Below the pieces are notes generated by a model. That model searched no databases and was not told the DNA's origin. It saw nothing but the letters and a program-made list of their open reading frames with translations. This document shows, piece after piece, positions 16,531 to 27,081 of a DNA stretch of 45,779 nucleotides. The first letter of the stretch is position 1. Every line of letters begins with the position of its first letter. The stretch is from Nitrosomonas sp. Lineage in GTDB: Bacteria; Pseudomonadota; Gammaproteobacteria; Burkholderiales; Nitrosomonadaceae. Both the position numbers and the translations under genes were made by a program. The DNA lies in the NCBI GenBank assembly GCA_021582655.1, contig CP091135.1, positions 120,457 through 166,235 of the forward strand, given 5' to 3'.

Positions 16531-17265
16531 GTGATGCGTAAACCGGACATCGCGATGATTGATATGATCAGAAATGTGAAGGCTTGCTTGTTGTCATGGC
16601 TGATCCCGGTATTGCTGGTCTTCGGTTGCGCATCGGCGCCGCCGACAGTTACGTACCAGCCGAATACGTTGCGTCCCTATCAACCCAGCCTTGCGGTTGC
16701 ACAACCGAACGGTTCGATTTTGCAACCGATGAATCTTGTAACGGGTGGTGTCCGCTATACGCCGTTATTTGAAGACCGCCGTGCAAGAAATGTCGGTGAT
16801 ACCATCATTGTCACATTAAACGAAAGAACCAACGCGACCAAGAGTTCGGGCAGTAATATAGACCGATCGGGAAATATCGATTTCTCGGTACCGAGCTTAC
16901 TGGGTATTCCGCTAAAAATGCTGACAAAGCATGCGACGATGGAGGCTAAAGCGAATAATTCCTTTGAGGGGAGCGGCGAAAGTTCAAGCAGAAATGATTT
17001 CAAAGGAACCATCACAGTCACGGTTATAGAAGCATTGCCGAATGGAAATCTGGTTGTCAGCGGTGAGAAGCAGATAGGCATTAATCAAGGGCAGGAGTTT
17101 ATCAGGCTTTCAGGAGTGGTAAATCCCATTCATATCATGGGCAATACCATCTCTTCGACGCAAGTTGCTGATGCACGGATCGAATATCGTGGTACCGGTT
17201 ATATCGATGAAGCCCAAACCATGGGTTGGTTGTCGCGCTTCTTTCTCAATGTAAGTCCTTTCTGA
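16531..17265 (+). CDS. flgH: Flagellar L-ring lipoprotein FlgH
   Basis: Outer-membrane L-ring lipoprotein of the flagellar basal body. The lipobox VFGC is preceded by a hydrophobic stretch, and the mature part includes [24 protein letters not shown] and the C-terminal [25 protein letters not shown], both FlgH signatures. Start is uncertain. The frame opens at GTG 16531 and ATG 16534, but ATG 16564 would give a compact lipoprotein signal with the cysteine at residue 22, which is a more typical length. All options keep the same lipidated product. Confidence 0.93.
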   Translation: MMRKPDIAMIDMIRNVKACLLSWLIPVLLVFGCASAPPTVTYQPNTLRPYQPSLAVAQPNGSILQPMNLVTGGVRYTPLFEDRRARNVGDTIIVTLNERTNATKSSGSNIDRSGNIDFSVPSLLGIPLKMLTKHATMEAKANNSFEGSGESSSRNDFKGTITVTVIEALPNGNLVVSGEKQIGINQGQEFIRLSGVVNPIHIMGNTISSTQVADARIEYRGTGYIDEAQTMGWLSRFFLNVSPF

Positions 17266-17295
17266 TGCAGTTCTATAAACAAGAAGGTAATTAGT

Positions 17296-18402
17296 ATGCA
17301 AAAGAAATGTCGCATCCTCGCTTGTTTGTTTGTCGCGCTACTGGTTTCCGGGACAAGTGTTGCGGAACGGATCAGGGATTTGGCATCCATTTCAGGGGTG
17401 CGGAACAATCAGTTAATCGGTTACGGTTTAGTGGTCGGTTTGGATGGAAGCGGCGATATGACGGTACAGACACCGTTTACGGTGCAAAGTATCATCAGTA
17501 TGTTAGGGCAGATGGGAATCAATTTGCCGCCAGGAACCAATTTGCAATTGCGCAACGTCGCCGCGGTGATGGTGACGGCAACGTTGCCGGCGTTCGCTAA
17601 GCCGGGCCAGCAAATCGATGTTACCGTATCTTCCATGGGTAATGCAAAAAGCTTGCGTGGCGGGACGTTGTTGATGACACCTCTGAAAGGCGCGGATAAT
17701 CAGGTTTACGCGATGGCTCAGGGCAACATGCTGGTGGGTGGTATCGGGGCGGCGGCAGGTGGCAGCAGCGTTCAAGTTAATCATTTAAGTGTGGGACGCA
17801 TTGCAGGCGGTGCGATTGTGGAGCGTGAAGTTTCTACTGCGGTAGGACAAGGGGACTATATTCATCTCGAATTGAATTCGACCGATTTTACCACTGTCAA
17901 CCGCGTTGTAGAGGCGATCAACAGGCTTTATCCTGCAGCCGCAACGGCTGTTGATGGACGGATGGTTCAAGTTAAAGCACCGGCTGATACAAATCAGCGG
18001 GTTATGTTTATTTCGCAGATTGAGAGCCTTGATATTATTCCCGCTAAAGGACCGGCCAAAGTGATTGTCAATTCACGTACCGGCTCGGTGGTGATGAATC
18101 AATCGGTGACATTGGAAACTAGTGCGGTGGCGCATGGAAATCTTTCGATCATTATCAACACCGAGCCTGTCATCAGTCAGCCTGGGCCGTTTGCACAACG
18201 CGGTGAAACCGTGGTGACGCAACGTTCGCAAGTTGAAATACGCACGGATGAAGGAAATTTGATGTTGCTTCCGACCGGTGCCGATCTCGGTGAAGTGGTG
18301 AAGGCATTAACGGCGATCGGCGCTACCACACAAGATCTGTTATCCATTCTGCAAGCGTTGAAGGCTGCCGGATCGTTACGCGCGGATCTTGAGATTATTT
18401 AA
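17296..18402 (+). CDS. flgI: Flagellar P-ring protein FlgI
   Basis: Periplasmic P-ring subunit of 368 residues. A signal peptide (about 1-23, ending SVA) precedes the signature ERIRDLASISGVRNNQLIGYGLVVGLDGSGD. Further family blocks are GGTLLMTPLKGADNQVYAMAQG, the KGPAKVIVNSRTGSVVMN region and the C-terminal GADLGEVVKALTAIGATTQDLLSILQALKAAGSL. It is assembled with the help of FlgA, encoded divergently at 11.9 kb. AAGG upstream serves as ribosome site. Confidence 0.97.
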   Translation: MQKKCRILACLFVALLVSGTSVAERIRDLASISGVRNNQLIGYGLVVGLDGSGDMTVQTPFTVQSIISMLGQMGINLPPGTNLQLRNVAAVMVTATLPAFAKPGQQIDVTVSSMGNAKSLRGGTLLMTPLKGADNQVYAMAQGNMLVGGIGAAAGGSSVQVNHLSVGRIAGGAIVEREVSTAVGQGDYIHLELNSTDFTTVNRVVEAINRLYPAAATAVDGRMVQVKAPADTNQRVMFISQIESLDIIPAKGPAKVIVNSRTGSVVMNQSVTLETSAVAHGNLSIIINTEPVISQPGPFAQRGETVVTQRSQVEIRTDEGNLMLLPTGADLGEVVKALTAIGATTQDLLSILQALKAAGSLRADLEII

Positions 18403-18421
18403 ATTTACTGAATCGAGCGAT

Positions 18422-19417
18422 ATGGTCATTTCACCGGATATTTCAAGCAAACTTGCGATTGATGCCAAAAGCCTGGACGATTTGCAGGTACTGGCGAAGA
18501 AAGATCCGGATGAAGCGTTACGGAAAGCGGCGCAACAATTTGAAGCGTTGTTTCTGAATATGCTATTGAAAAGTATGCGTGAAGCGACTCCTAAGGATGG
18601 CTTGTTGGATAGCCAGCAAACGCAATTTTATACGCAGATGTACGATCAACAGCTTACTCAGCACTTGTCCGTCAAAGGAATCGGTATTGCCGATATCATG
18701 GTGCAACAGTTGTCCCGGGCCAACCAGGCCGATAATTCGCAGACGCAAACCGGATTGAACGCTATGAATCCGGCTTCTTCCGAAATCTTGATTCGCGACG
18801 GGCATCCTAACGACAAATCCGATCAGTTGTGGTCGGTCAATAGACAACATGCAGCAATCCCCAGTGCATCAGACAATGCTATGGAGAAAGCTGGCGGGGT
18901 GGTAGTGAAGGTCGATCAATTAGCAGTGTCAGCTGGAAAACCGAACAATGATCCGGCCGATTTTATCGATAAGCTATTGCCGCATGCGAAGAGTGTGTCG
19001 CAAGCGGTTGGTATCCCGGCGCAATTCATGCTGGCCCAGGCCGCTCTGGAAAGTGGTTGGGGTAAGCACGAGATCCGGCGCGCGGATAATTCGCCAAGCT
19101 ACAATTTATTCGGTATCAAAGCCGGCGCGAATTGGAAAGGCGATGTGGTGGAAACGGTAACCACCGAGTTCATCAACGGTGTGCCGCAAAAGATGGTTGA
19201 AAAATTCCGGGCATATGGTTCTTATGCGGAGGGATTCAGCGATTACGCCAAATTGCTCTCGGATAATCCGCGATACGCCAAAGTGGTGAATGCATCCGAT
19301 GCTTCCGCTTTTGCTTTTGGTTTGCAGCGAGCTGGCTACGCAACCGATCCTCGTTATGCCGAGAAATTATTACGGATTCTTAAAAGCGATTCTCTGCAGG
19401 GCCGTGAATTCATTTGA
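18422..19417 (+). CDS. flgJ: Flagellar rod-cap and peptidoglycan hydrolase FlgJ (two-domain)
   Basis: Dual-domain FlgJ, 331 residues from the ATG at 18422. The N-terminal rod-capping domain (about 1-100) includes FEALFLNMLLKSMREATP and FYTQMYDQQLTQHLS. A variable linker follows. The C-terminal glucosaminidase domain (about 180-330) has the catalytic Glu in AQAALESGWGKHEI and the YNLFGIKAG block. It opens a local hole in peptidoglycan for the rod. The frame extends back to 18389, overlapping flgI by 14 bases, but homologues begin at the M(V)ISP segment chosen here. Confidence 0.94.
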   Translation: MVISPDISSKLAIDAKSLDDLQVLAKKDPDEALRKAAQQFEALFLNMLLKSMREATPKDGLLDSQQTQFYTQMYDQQLTQHLSVKGIGIADIMVQQLSRANQADNSQTQTGLNAMNPASSEILIRDGHPNDKSDQLWSVNRQHAAIPSASDNAMEKAGGVVVKVDQLAVSAGKPNNDPADFIDKLLPHAKSVSQAVGIPAQFMLAQAALESGWGKHEIRRADNSPSYNLFGIKAGANWKGDVVETVTTEFINGVPQKMVEKFRAYGSYAEGFSDYAKLLSDNPRYAKVVNASDASAFAFGLQRAGYATDPRYAEKLLRILKSDSLQGREFI

Positions 19418-19635
19418 GGTCTTTGGGAAGCGTTGATTAAATCGGTGAACGAAGTGGAGCGCAAGATCCACGGAATAAGTGACCAAGATATATCGATAAG
19501 ATAGGCGGAAGTGGGTTACCCTGGCGACGAAACGATAGGTTCGTACAGTCAATTGATCAGTATTTCCTTTGTTTATTTTAATTCATTCTTTTTGATGCCG
19601 ATAAAACTGTCCAAAACAACTACTGGGAATAGGGT
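19418..19635. other. Spacer between flgJ and flgK
   Basis: This 218-base spacer divides the flagellar block into flgB-J and flgK-L. In many bacteria flgKL has its own FliA promoter, so one was sought here. The best candidate (TAAG at 19476 with TCGATAAG near 19493-19500) has the wrong spacing. No terminator hairpin, RNA gene or credible ORF is seen. Confidence 0.4.
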
Positions 19636-21537
19636 ATGGGAAATAGTATTCTGACCATCGGGGTGAGCGGCTTATTGACCGCACAAAATCAATTGCTGAC
19701 AACCAGCCATAACATCAGTAATGCGGATACTCCCGGTTTTAGTCGCCAGAAAGTGATTCTGGATACCAATATACCTCATGCGAGTGGTTCCGGTTTTATC
19801 GGGCAGGGTGTACAAGCAAAAACAGTTGAACGGATTTATAATCAATTTCTTGTCAGTCAGTCGCTGCAGGTGCAGGCGGAGAGCCAGTATCTGGACAGTC
19901 ATTATACAGCGATACAGCAGCTGGACGATATGTTTGCCGAAGCTACCTCGGGATTATCGCCCGCTTTGCAAAATTTTTTCAGTGCGATACAGGATGTGGC
20001 GACAAATCCTTCGGTTATTCCATCTCGTCAATCCCTGCTCAGTAACGCAGAAGCTCTGGTTGCCCGTTTTCACAGTATGGATCAGCATTTGAACCGGATC
20101 AGGGAAGGTGTTAACTCACAAATTACCAGTACGGTGGCGCAGATTAATTCCTTAGCTGAGCAAATTACTGAAGTCAATAAGCAAATTGTCTGGGCGGAGG
20201 GTGCGGCGGGTGGGCGGCAGTCAGCAAACGATATGCTGGATCAACGTGATGCCTTGGTGACGCAATTAAATAAATTGATCAATACCGATACCATCGTTCA
20301 AAGTGATGGTTCAATGAATGTATATGTGGGAAATGGTCAACCTTTGGTCGTTGGTGTGCAAACACTCAAACTTCAAGCGAGCGAATCAATAGAGAATCCG
20401 GAAAATTTAACGGTCAATCTGATTAATGGTTCGAGCATTATCCGGCTTCCCGAGAAGCAGATTTCCGGTGGTACGCTGGGGGGGATTTTGTCTTTCCGTA
20501 GTGCAACCCTGGATAGTGCACAAAATGCAATCGGCAGGATCGCAATGGTAATGGCGCAAACTTTTAATGAACAGCATCAGCTTGGTATGGATCTCAATGG
20601 AGACATGGGCGGAGAGTTTTTTAATTTGCCGGCACCAAAAATCATTTCAGCACTGACCAATAATCCGGCATCGACTATTTCTGCGGAGATTAGCGACTAT
20701 GGTGCGCTGACAACCAGTGGTTACGAGTTTTCTTTTAACGGCACAGACTACACCTTGACGCGATTGTCGGATAATACCCCGATCACCTCCTCGTTGCCGA
20801 TAACCCTCGATGGCGTAACGATTACCGGTGCTGCAATGTTGGCTGGAGAGCGTTTCAGGATTCAACCGACAGTCAACGGTGCCAAGGAGATTGAGGTTAA
20901 GATTAAAGATACCGCTCAAATAGCAGCCGCTGCTCCGAATCGTACCAATGCTGAATCAACCAATGTGGGTACCGGTACTATCAGTGTCGGTACGGTTGAC
21001 CCATTGCCATTGGATCCCAATCTGCAGCAACCGCTCACGATTACATTTCATACCCCTTATAACGGCATGTACGATGTAACAGGTACGGGAACAGGGTTAC
21101 CGGCTACGAGCCAAGTATTTGCCGCAGGTGCGGATATTAGTTTCAACGGCTTCACTTTTCAAATTAGTGGTGAGCCGGCAGCAGGGGATGTTTTTACGGT
21201 AAAACCTAATAACAGCGGCGTCGGCGATAATCGTAACATTTTGGCGCTGGGGGCATTACAAACAACCAATACCATCAGTGGCGGATCAGCTTCATACCAG
21301 GCTGCGTATGGACAGCTGGTCAGTTTGATCGGTAATAAAACACGTGAGTTGGAAGTGACCAGTAAAGCGCAAGCGAATTTGTTCGTGCAGACTGAGAAAG
21401 CCGTTCAAGCGATTTCCGGAGTGAATTTAGACGAAGAAGCGGCTAATCTGTTACGTTTCCAGCAAACGTATCAGGCAGCCAGTAAAATCATTGAGATGAG
21501 CAACACATTGTTCGATTCGGTTTTGCGTTTTAGTTGA
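19636..21537 (+). CDS. flgK: Flagellar hook-filament junction protein FlgK (HAP1)
   Basis: First hook-associated protein, joining hook to filament, 633 residues. The N-terminus (GVSGLLTAQNQLLTTSHNISNADTPGFSRQ, about 8-37) is characteristic, as is the C-terminal coiled end NLDEEAANLLRFQQTYQAASKIIEMSNTLFDSVLRFS. The central part is variable. A segment at about residues 440-530 resembles a segment in FlgL next door (GEPAAGDVFTVKP versus GQPANGDTFTVTP). It follows a 218-base spacer and is co-directional with flgL. Confidence 0.95.
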   Translation: MGNSILTIGVSGLLTAQNQLLTTSHNISNADTPGFSRQKVILDTNIPHASGSGFIGQGVQAKTVERIYNQFLVSQSLQVQAESQYLDSHYTAIQQLDDMFAEATSGLSPALQNFFSAIQDVATNPSVIPSRQSLLSNAEALVARFHSMDQHLNRIREGVNSQITSTVAQINSLAEQITEVNKQIVWAEGAAGGRQSANDMLDQRDALVTQLNKLINTDTIVQSDGSMNVYVGNGQPLVVGVQTLKLQASESIENPENLTVNLINGSSIIRLPEKQISGGTLGGILSFRSATLDSAQNAIGRIAMVMAQTFNEQHQLGMDLNGDMGGEFFNLPAPKIISALTNNPASTISAEISDYGALTTSGYEFSFNGTDYTLTRLSDNTPITSSLPITLDGVTITGAAMLAGERFRIQPTVNGAKEIEVKIKDTAQIAAAAPNRTNAESTNVGTGTISVGTVDPLPLDPNLQQPLTITFHTPYNGMYDVTGTGTGLPATSQVFAAGADISFNGFTFQISGEPAAGDVFTVKPNNSGVGDNRNILALGALQTTNTISGGSASYQAAYGQLVSLIGNKTRELEVTSKAQANLFVQTEKAVQAISGVNLDEEAANLLRFQQTYQAASKIIEMSNTLFDSVLRFS

Positions 21538-21556
21538 TCGATAGGGGAGGTGGGCG

Positions 21557-22765
21557 ATGCGTGTCAGCACAGGTATTATTTATGAAACGGGTACGCGATT
21601 GATGCTTCAGCAGCAGGAGCAGTTGATGGAAACCCAACAACAGCTTTCCACCGGTAAAAAAATCATAACCCCCTCGGATGATCCTATTTCCGCTGCGCAA
21701 GTATTGAATATCGCGCAGTCCGCTTCGCTGAACGATCAGTATTCCGTCAATCGAAGAAATGCGAATGCTTCTTTGGCTCAGGAAGAAAATGTCCTGAAAA
21801 AATTAACCGACATTATACAAACCGTCCAGAGTAATGTGATTTATGCGGGTAATGCGTCGTTGACAGACGAGAATCGCAAAATGATTGCAGCAGAACTGCG
21901 CAGTCATTTCGGAACCCTGATGAGCTTGGCGAACACAACGGATGAAAAGGGGCAATTTTTATTTTCCGGCTATCAATCCAATACCAAACCGTTTACACAG
22001 ACGGGATTGTCTGTTGAATATGCCGGAGATCAAGGACAGCGACTTAATCAAGTCGGTCCTGCAAGACAGATCACCATCAGCGATTCCGGTTCCGATATTT
22101 TCGAACGTATCAAGGATGGTAACGGTGTATTCACGACAGCGGCGGTTTCCACGAATACCGGTACGGGTGTGATTGATGTCGGTTCGGTCATTACACCCAC
22201 TAGCTTGACCGGTGACTCATATCAAATCAATTTCTCGGTGTCGTCGGGTATAACAACTTATGACGTCGTCAATGTGACAACAGGATTACCGGTATCAACA
22301 TCCAATCCTTATGTTGATAACAGTACAGTCAGTTTTGATGGGATGCAATTGAGTATCAAAGGGCAGCCGGCAAACGGTGATACTTTTACCGTAACCCCCA
22401 GTAGCAATCAAGGTATTTTTGCGACAATGAAGGATCTGATTACCGCGCTGGAAACACCGGCAAGCGGACAACCAGGCGGTACGCGGTTAGTCAATCAGTT
22501 GAATACGGCATTGCAAAATCTCAATAACAGCTCTGAACACATATTAACCAAGCAGGCTTCGATAGGCGCAAAATTGCAAGAACTCGATGCATTGGAAAGC
22601 GTGGGTAGTGATCAGAGCATTCAGTATGAACAATTGCTTACACAGTTACAGGGTGTTGATTATACTCAATCAATTACCGAATTGCAGCGTCAGCAGGTTT
22701 ATCTCCAGGCGGCTCAACAAGCCTACATCAAGGTTGCCGGTTTATCGCTGTTTAATTACATTTAA
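21557..22765 (+). CDS. flgL: Flagellar hook-filament junction protein FlgL (HAP3)
   Basis: Third hook-associated protein, 402 residues. The flagellin-like N-terminus (MRVSTGIIYETGTRLMLQQQEQLMETQQQLSTGKKIITPSDDP) and C-terminus (LTQLQGVDYTQSITELQRQQVYLQAAQQAYIKVAGLSLFNYI) are typical of FlgL. It is longer than the roughly 300-residue enterobacterial FlgL because of a central insertion (about 195-290) similar to one in FlgK. GGGGAGG lies just upstream of the ATG. It ends the flagellar block 19 bases before the convergent purD stop. Confidence 0.95.
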   Translation: MRVSTGIIYETGTRLMLQQQEQLMETQQQLSTGKKIITPSDDPISAAQVLNIAQSASLNDQYSVNRRNANASLAQEENVLKKLTDIIQTVQSNVIYAGNASLTDENRKMIAAELRSHFGTLMSLANTTDEKGQFLFSGYQSNTKPFTQTGLSVEYAGDQGQRLNQVGPARQITISDSGSDIFERIKDGNGVFTTAAVSTNTGTGVIDVGSVITPTSLTGDSYQINFSVSSGITTYDVVNVTTGLPVSTSNPYVDNSTVSFDGMQLSIKGQPANGDTFTVTPSSNQGIFATMKDLITALETPASGQPGGTRLVNQLNTALQNLNNSSEHILTKQASIGAKLQELDALESVGSDQSIQYEQLLTQLQGVDYTQSITELQRQQVYLQAAQQAYIKVAGLSLFNYI

Positions 22766-22784
22766 TAAGGCGATCCTTCCGGAG

Positions 22785-24089
22785 TCATTTTTTTCTTTGG
22801 TAATGGATACCTTGGTAGCCGATATCGCGGCGCATCTGGCAGCCATCAAAATGTATCTGATCGATCAATTGATAAGCCGATTGCTGTGCAATTCTGAGAT
22901 TCTCGCCTAATACTGTCGCGCATAAAACGCGCCCGCCCGCGGTCATCATCGTTTTGCCATCCTGACTTAATTGCGTACCGGCATGAAAAATATGAAAATC
23001 GCCGGAATGCGATTGTTTTACCATCAAGTCGGTCAAGCCGTGAATTTCATCGTTTTTTCTCGGATTATCCGGATAGCCTTGCACCGCCATGACGACCCCC
23101 AAAGCCGCGCGGCGATCCCATTCGATCTCGGCTTGATCCAGCGTGCCGTTGACCGCATGCTCGATCAACGCCAGTAGATCCGTTTTCAGTCGCAGCATGA
23201 TGGGCTGGGTTTCAGGATCTCCCAGCCGGCAATTGAATTCCAAGACTTTAACTTGATCATCGGCTGTGATCATTAAGCCGGCATAGAGGAAACCGGTGTA
23301 TCGAATGCCCTCTTGTTTGAGTCCGTTGATAGTCGGGTCGATAATGGTGCGCATGATCTGCGCGTGCATGCTCGGCGGGACGAAGGGGGTAGGCGAATAT
23401 GCACCCATGCCGCCGGTATTCGGCCCCAAATTACCGTCCAGCAAGCGCTTGTGATCCTGGCTGGTGACCAATGGCAACACATGATCGCCATCGGTCATGA
23501 CAATGAAGCTGACTTCGATGCCTTCCAAAAACTCTTCGATGATAACTTCGCTTCCGGCGTCGCCAAGATGCTTTTCGACCAGCATGGCTTCGATCGCATC
23601 ACGTGCCTGATCAAGGGTCTGAGCGACGACCACCCCTTTGCCAGCAGCCAGACCGCTGGCTTTGATGACCAGCGGTGCGCTCTGTTGATCAAGATACGCG
23701 TGCGCTGAGACGGAGTCGGTAACCCTGGCGTATGATGCCGTCGGGATATGGTGCCGCCGCATGAATTCTTTGGCGAAAACCTTGGATGCTTCCAGTTGTG
23801 CGGCTTTCTGGCTCGGACCGAAAATTTTCAAGCCGGCTGCTTGAAAAGCATCGACGATACCCGCGGCCAGCGGAATTTCCGGGCCGACTACCGTGATAGC
23901 GATGTGTTGTTTGCGGGCGAATTCGATCAAATCGGCGGTTTGGGTAAGCGGGATATTTTCGAGCTGAGGTTCTACGGCAGTTCCGGCATTGCCCGGTGCT
24001 ACGTAAACCTTGTGCACGCGCGGCGATTGACTTAATTTCCAGGCCAGTGCGTGTTCCCTGCCGCCATTGCCGATCACCAATAATTTCAT
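22785..24089 (-). CDS. purD: Phosphoribosylamine-glycine ligase (GAR synthetase)
   Basis: Ligates glycine to 5-phosphoribosylamine with ATP, the second step of purine synthesis. The N-terminus [19 protein letters not shown] is diagnostic, and the ATP-grasp core contains [28 protein letters not shown] and [15 protein letters not shown]. At 434 residues it is normal length. A second ATG two codons upstream (24095) is possible. It is last in the dusB-fis-purH-purD run, 21 bases after purH, and convergent with flgL. Confidence 0.97.
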   Translation of the reverse strand: MKLLVIGNGGREHALAWKLSQSPRVHKVYVAPGNAGTAVEPQLENIPLTQTADLIEFARKQHIAITVVGPEIPLAAGIVDAFQAAGLKIFGPSQKAAQLEASKVFAKEFMRRHHIPTASYARVTDSVSAHAYLDQQSAPLVIKASGLAAGKGVVVAQTLDQARDAIEAMLVEKHLGDAGSEVIIEEFLEGIEVSFIVMTDGDHVLPLVTSQDHKRLLDGNLGPNTGGMGAYSPTPFVPPSMHAQIMRTIIDPTINGLKQEGIRYTGFLYAGLMITADDQVKVLEFNCRLGDPETQPIMLRLKTDLLALIEHAVNGTLDQAEIEWDRRAALGVVMAVQGYPDNPRKNDEIHGLTDLMVKQSHSGDFHIFHAGTQLSQDGKTMMTAGGRVLCATVLGENLRIAQQSAYQLIDQIHFDGCQMRRDIGYQGIHYQRKK

Positions 24090-24110
24090 AATCACAAATC
24101 CGGTTGCAAA

Positions 24111-25670
24111 TCAATGCCGAAAATGGCGAATACCGGTAAATACCATCGCAACGCCTTGTTCATCCGCAGCGGCGATCACTTCGTCATCGCGAATACTGCC
24201 GCCCGGCTGTATCACCGCTGTTGCACCGGCTTGTACGACGACATCCAGTCCGTCGCGGAACGGAAAAAACGCATCAGAAGCCACCACCGATCCGCTCAAT
24301 GTCAATCCGGCATGTTGCGCCTTGAGCGATGCGATACGCGCGCTGTCGACGCGGCTCATCTGCCCTGCGCCGATGCCGATGGTCCGGCCGTTGCGGCAAA
24401 ATACAATCGCGTTGGATTTGACGAATTTGGCGGCACGCCAGGCAAAAAGCAAATCGTCCATTTGCTGTGGTGTCGGTTTCAACTGAGTGACAACGGTGAG
24501 ATCCGCGGCGGTAACGTTTCGGGTGTCCGGTGTTTGTACCAGTAAGCCGCCGCCCACACGTTTCAAGTCATACGCATGAGAATCGGTTTGGAGCGCCACG
24601 GTCAGTACGCGAATATTGGCTTTTTGCGCAAGAACAGGCTGCGCGTCTGCGGTAATTTCCGGTGCGATGATCACTTCGACGAATTGTTTGATTACCGCTT
24701 CGGCGGTGTTTTTGTCGATAGCCCGATTAAATGCGATGATGCCGCCGAATGCGGAAGCGGGATCGGTCGCAAAAGCCAACTGATACGCCGCGAGCGGATC
24801 AGCGGCAGTGGCAATGCCGCAAGGATTGGCGTGTTTGATGATTACGCAGGCCGGCTGCTCGAATGTTTTGACACATTCCCACGCTGCATCGGTATCGGCA
24901 ATGTTATTGAACGACAATTCCTTTCCTTGCCGTTGACGGTAACTCGCCAGACCGCCGGGCACCGGGATGACATCCCGGTAAAAAGCGGCTTCTTGGTGCG
25001 GATTCTCGCCATAACGCAAGTGTTGCAGAATGCTGAAATTCAAGTTGAGTGCATCCGGAAATGCTTGGCGCCGGTGATTTTCATCCAATGAAGTCAAGTA
25101 ATTGCTGATGGTGCTGTCGTACAAAGCTGTATGGGTGAATGCTTTTTTCGCTAATTCAAAACGCATTTCCAACCGGGTTGAGCCGTTATTTTCATCGAGC
25201 GCCTGTATCAGCGGCGCATAGTCGGCGGGATCGGTGATAATGGTGACTTTACGGTAATTTTTCGCCGCCGCGCGTACCATGGTCGGCCCGCCGACATCGA
25301 TATTTTCTATCGCGTCTTCCAGGCTGCAATCCGGATTCGCAACGGTTTGCTTGAAGGGGTACAAATTGACGATTACCAATTCGATATGGGGGATCGCTGC
25401 CTGAGTCAGCGCCTGTTGGTGATCAGCTAAGTTATCGCGGGCAAGGATGCCGGCATGAATTTTGGGATGCAGGGTTTTGACACGGCCATCCAGCATTTCT
25501 GGGAAATTGGTGTAACTGCCGACTTCGGTGACGGTGATGCCTGCTTGTTGCAATAACTGCGCGGTACCACCGGTGGAAAGAATGGTGATGCCAAGCTGAC
25601 CGAGCCGGTGCGCTAAATCAACAATGCCTGTTTTATCGGAAACGCTGATGAGTGCTTGTTTTATTGTCAT
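24111..25670 (-). CDS. purH: Bifunctional AICAR formyltransferase / IMP cyclohydrolase
   Basis: Catalyses the last two steps of IMP synthesis, 519 residues. The N-terminal cyclohydrolase domain (about 1-195) has [29 protein letters not shown] and [18 protein letters not shown]. The transformylase domain has [11 protein letters not shown] and the catalytic KHANPCG, with a C-terminal [10 protein letters not shown] and QPGGSIRD(D)EVI. Its ATG overlaps the fis stop in an ATGA junction, so translation is likely coupled to fis. Confidence 0.97.
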   Translation of the reverse strand: MTIKQALISVSDKTGIVDLAHRLGQLGITILSTGGTAQLLQQAGITVTEVGSYTNFPEMLDGRVKTLHPKIHAGILARDNLADHQQALTQAAIPHIELVIVNLYPFKQTVANPDCSLEDAIENIDVGGPTMVRAAAKNYRKVTIITDPADYAPLIQALDENNGSTRLEMRFELAKKAFTHTALYDSTISNYLTSLDENHRRQAFPDALNLNFSILQHLRYGENPHQEAAFYRDVIPVPGGLASYRQRQGKELSFNNIADTDAAWECVKTFEQPACVIIKHANPCGIATAADPLAAYQLAFATDPASAFGGIIAFNRAIDKNTAEAVIKQFVEVIIAPEITADAQPVLAQKANIRVLTVALQTDSHAYDLKRVGGGLLVQTPDTRNVTAADLTVVTQLKPTPQQMDDLLFAWRAAKFVKSNAIVFCRNGRTIGIGAGQMSRVDSARIASLKAQHAGLTLSGSVVASDAFFPFRDGLDVVVQAGATAVIQPGGSIRDDEVIAAADEQGVAMVFTGIRHFRH

Positions 25671-25909
25671 TTAATTTGATAAAGCTTGATTTTCTGGCGT
25701 AGCGTATTGCGGTTAATGCCCAGAACCTCGGCGGCCTGCGTCTGATTGCCGTTGGTATATTGCATGGTGATCTCAATGAGAGGTTTTTCAACACTTGAGA
25801 TCACCATATTGTAAATTTGAGTCGGCTTCTCTCCGTCCAAATCGTCGAGGTAATCCAATATCGCTTTGCGGATACAAGATGCAATTTCATTTTCCTGGAC
25901 TGCATTCAT
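25667..25909 (-). CDS. fis: Fis-family nucleoid-associated DNA-binding protein
   Basis: Small Fis homologue of 80 residues. The C-terminal helix-turn-helix ([22 protein letters not shown], about 54-75) is the canonical Fis DNA-binding motif. The N-terminal part is helical and would dimerise. It sits between dusB and purH, the same order known from other beta- and gammaproteobacteria (dusB-fis is the classical pair). It starts 4 bases after the dusB stop and overlaps purH by 4 bases. Confidence 0.94.
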   Translation of the reverse strand: MNAVQENEIASCIRKAILDYLDDLDGEKPTQIYNMVISSVEKPLIEITMQYTNGNQTQAAEVLGINRNTLRQKIKLYQIK

Positions 25910-25912
25910 GAA

Positions 25913-26920
25913 CTAATCACTCCCTTCATCGACATAACTCAGGCGTTGGCTTTGTTCGGCTAACTGTTCGAAAAAACGGTTGGTTTCTGATAGCTGTGCT
26001 TCACTGGTCGGTAATTGGTTCATGGTATGCCGGAAGCTCGCCGACCCCATCAGCCCTTTGGTGTACCAAGAAATATGCTTGCGTGCGATGCGAACACCCG
26101 AATATTCGCCATAGAATTGATATAAATCATACAGATGATCAATCAATACACGATGGATTTCAGAAACTTCGGGGGCTGCGAGGTACTCGCCAGTAGCGAG
26201 ATAATGATCGATTTCCCGAAAAATCCAGGGTCGGCCTTGTGCAGCCCGACCGATCATGATGGCGTCGGCCCTGGTATATTCGAGAACCTGCCGCGCTTTC
26301 TCGGGCGATGTAATGTCACCGTTGGCGATCACGGGAATTCCGGCAACCGCCTTGACTGCCGCGATAGTGTCGTATTCGGCGGTGCCGGTATAGCCGCAAG
26401 CGCGCGTGCGGCCATGAATGGCAAGCGCCTGGATGCCGGAATTTTCGGCAATATGCGCAACCGACAGCGCATTTTTGTGCTGCGTATCCCAGCCGGTGCG
26501 GATTTTAAGCGTCACCGGGATATCGACGGCACTGACGACTGCATCCAAGATCCGACCGACCAATGTTTCATTTTGCAGCAATGCGGAACCGGCCATCACA
26601 TTGCAGATCTTTTTGGCCGGACATCCCATGTTGATATCGATGATTTGCGCGCCTTGTTCGGCATTGTATTTTGCGGCGGTAGCCAGCATTTGAGGATCCG
26701 CGCCGGCAATCTGCACTGAAATTGGCGACACTTCCCCGTCGTGATTGGCGCGCCGCTGCGTTTTCGCCGATCCCCACAACAACGAATTGCTCGATACCAT
26801 TTCGGATACCGCCATGCCCGCCCCCATGGTTTTACATAATTGCCGGAACGGACGATCGGTGACACCGGCCATCGGCGCAACGATCAATTTGTTTTTTAAC
26901 GCGTGAGAGCCAATCTGCAT
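25913..26920 (-). CDS. dusB: tRNA-dihydrouridine synthase B
   Basis: FMN-dependent reductase of uridine in the tRNA D-loop, 335 residues. The motifs are APMAGVTDRPFR near the N-terminus, NMGCPAKKICN with the catalytic cysteine (about 100), KIRTGW, IHGRTRACGYTGTAEYD, IANGDITSPE and MIGRAAQGRPWIF. The open frame reaches 27169, but the family begins at the methionine at 26918-26920 (MQIGSHALKNKLIVAPM). The extra 83 upstream residues have no counterpart and probably read through leader DNA. It heads the dusB-fis-purH-purD run. Confidence 0.93.
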   Translation of the reverse strand: MQIGSHALKNKLIVAPMAGVTDRPFRQLCKTMGAGMAVSEMVSSNSLLWGSAKTQRRANHDGEVSPISVQIAGADPQMLATAAKYNAEQGAQIIDINMGCPAKKICNVMAGSALLQNETLVGRILDAVVSAVDIPVTLKIRTGWDTQHKNALSVAHIAENSGIQALAIHGRTRACGYTGTAEYDTIAAVKAVAGIPVIANGDITSPEKARQVLEYTRADAIMIGRAAQGRPWIFREIDHYLATGEYLAAPEVSEIHRVLIDHLYDLYQFYGEYSGVRIARKHISWYTKGLMGSASFRHTMNQLPTSEAQLSETNRFFEQLAEQSQRLSYVDEGSD

Positions 26921-27081
26921 GAGGGTCGGTAAGTGTTTAAGTGCGGTGTGATTGCTGAAATATTGGGTTTGAAAGGTACAAAAGCACCAATCAGAAAAAT
27001 CCGCAGGTAATCCGGCTTCATTCCATACATTTCTATCGGGGCCAATTATAGCTTTTGTTACCCGGGTCGGGAAAGGGTGAT

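Noticed and set aside
19476-19500. Possible FliA promoter before flgK
   Set aside because: The -10-like TCGATAAG lies about three bases too close to the TAAG element, and the -35 is weak.
19370-19552. 60-codon minus-strand frame in the flgJ-flgK spacer
   Set aside because: It overlaps the flgJ 3' end and has no recognisable motif; treated as chance.
22766-22800. Possible terminator between flgL and purD
   Set aside because: A T run exists, but the only stem (AAGG-CGAT-CCTT) is four base pairs and not adjacent to it.
24114-25091. Long plus-strand frames opposite purH
   Set aside because: Antisense shadows of a strongly supported gene, with no motifs or start signals.
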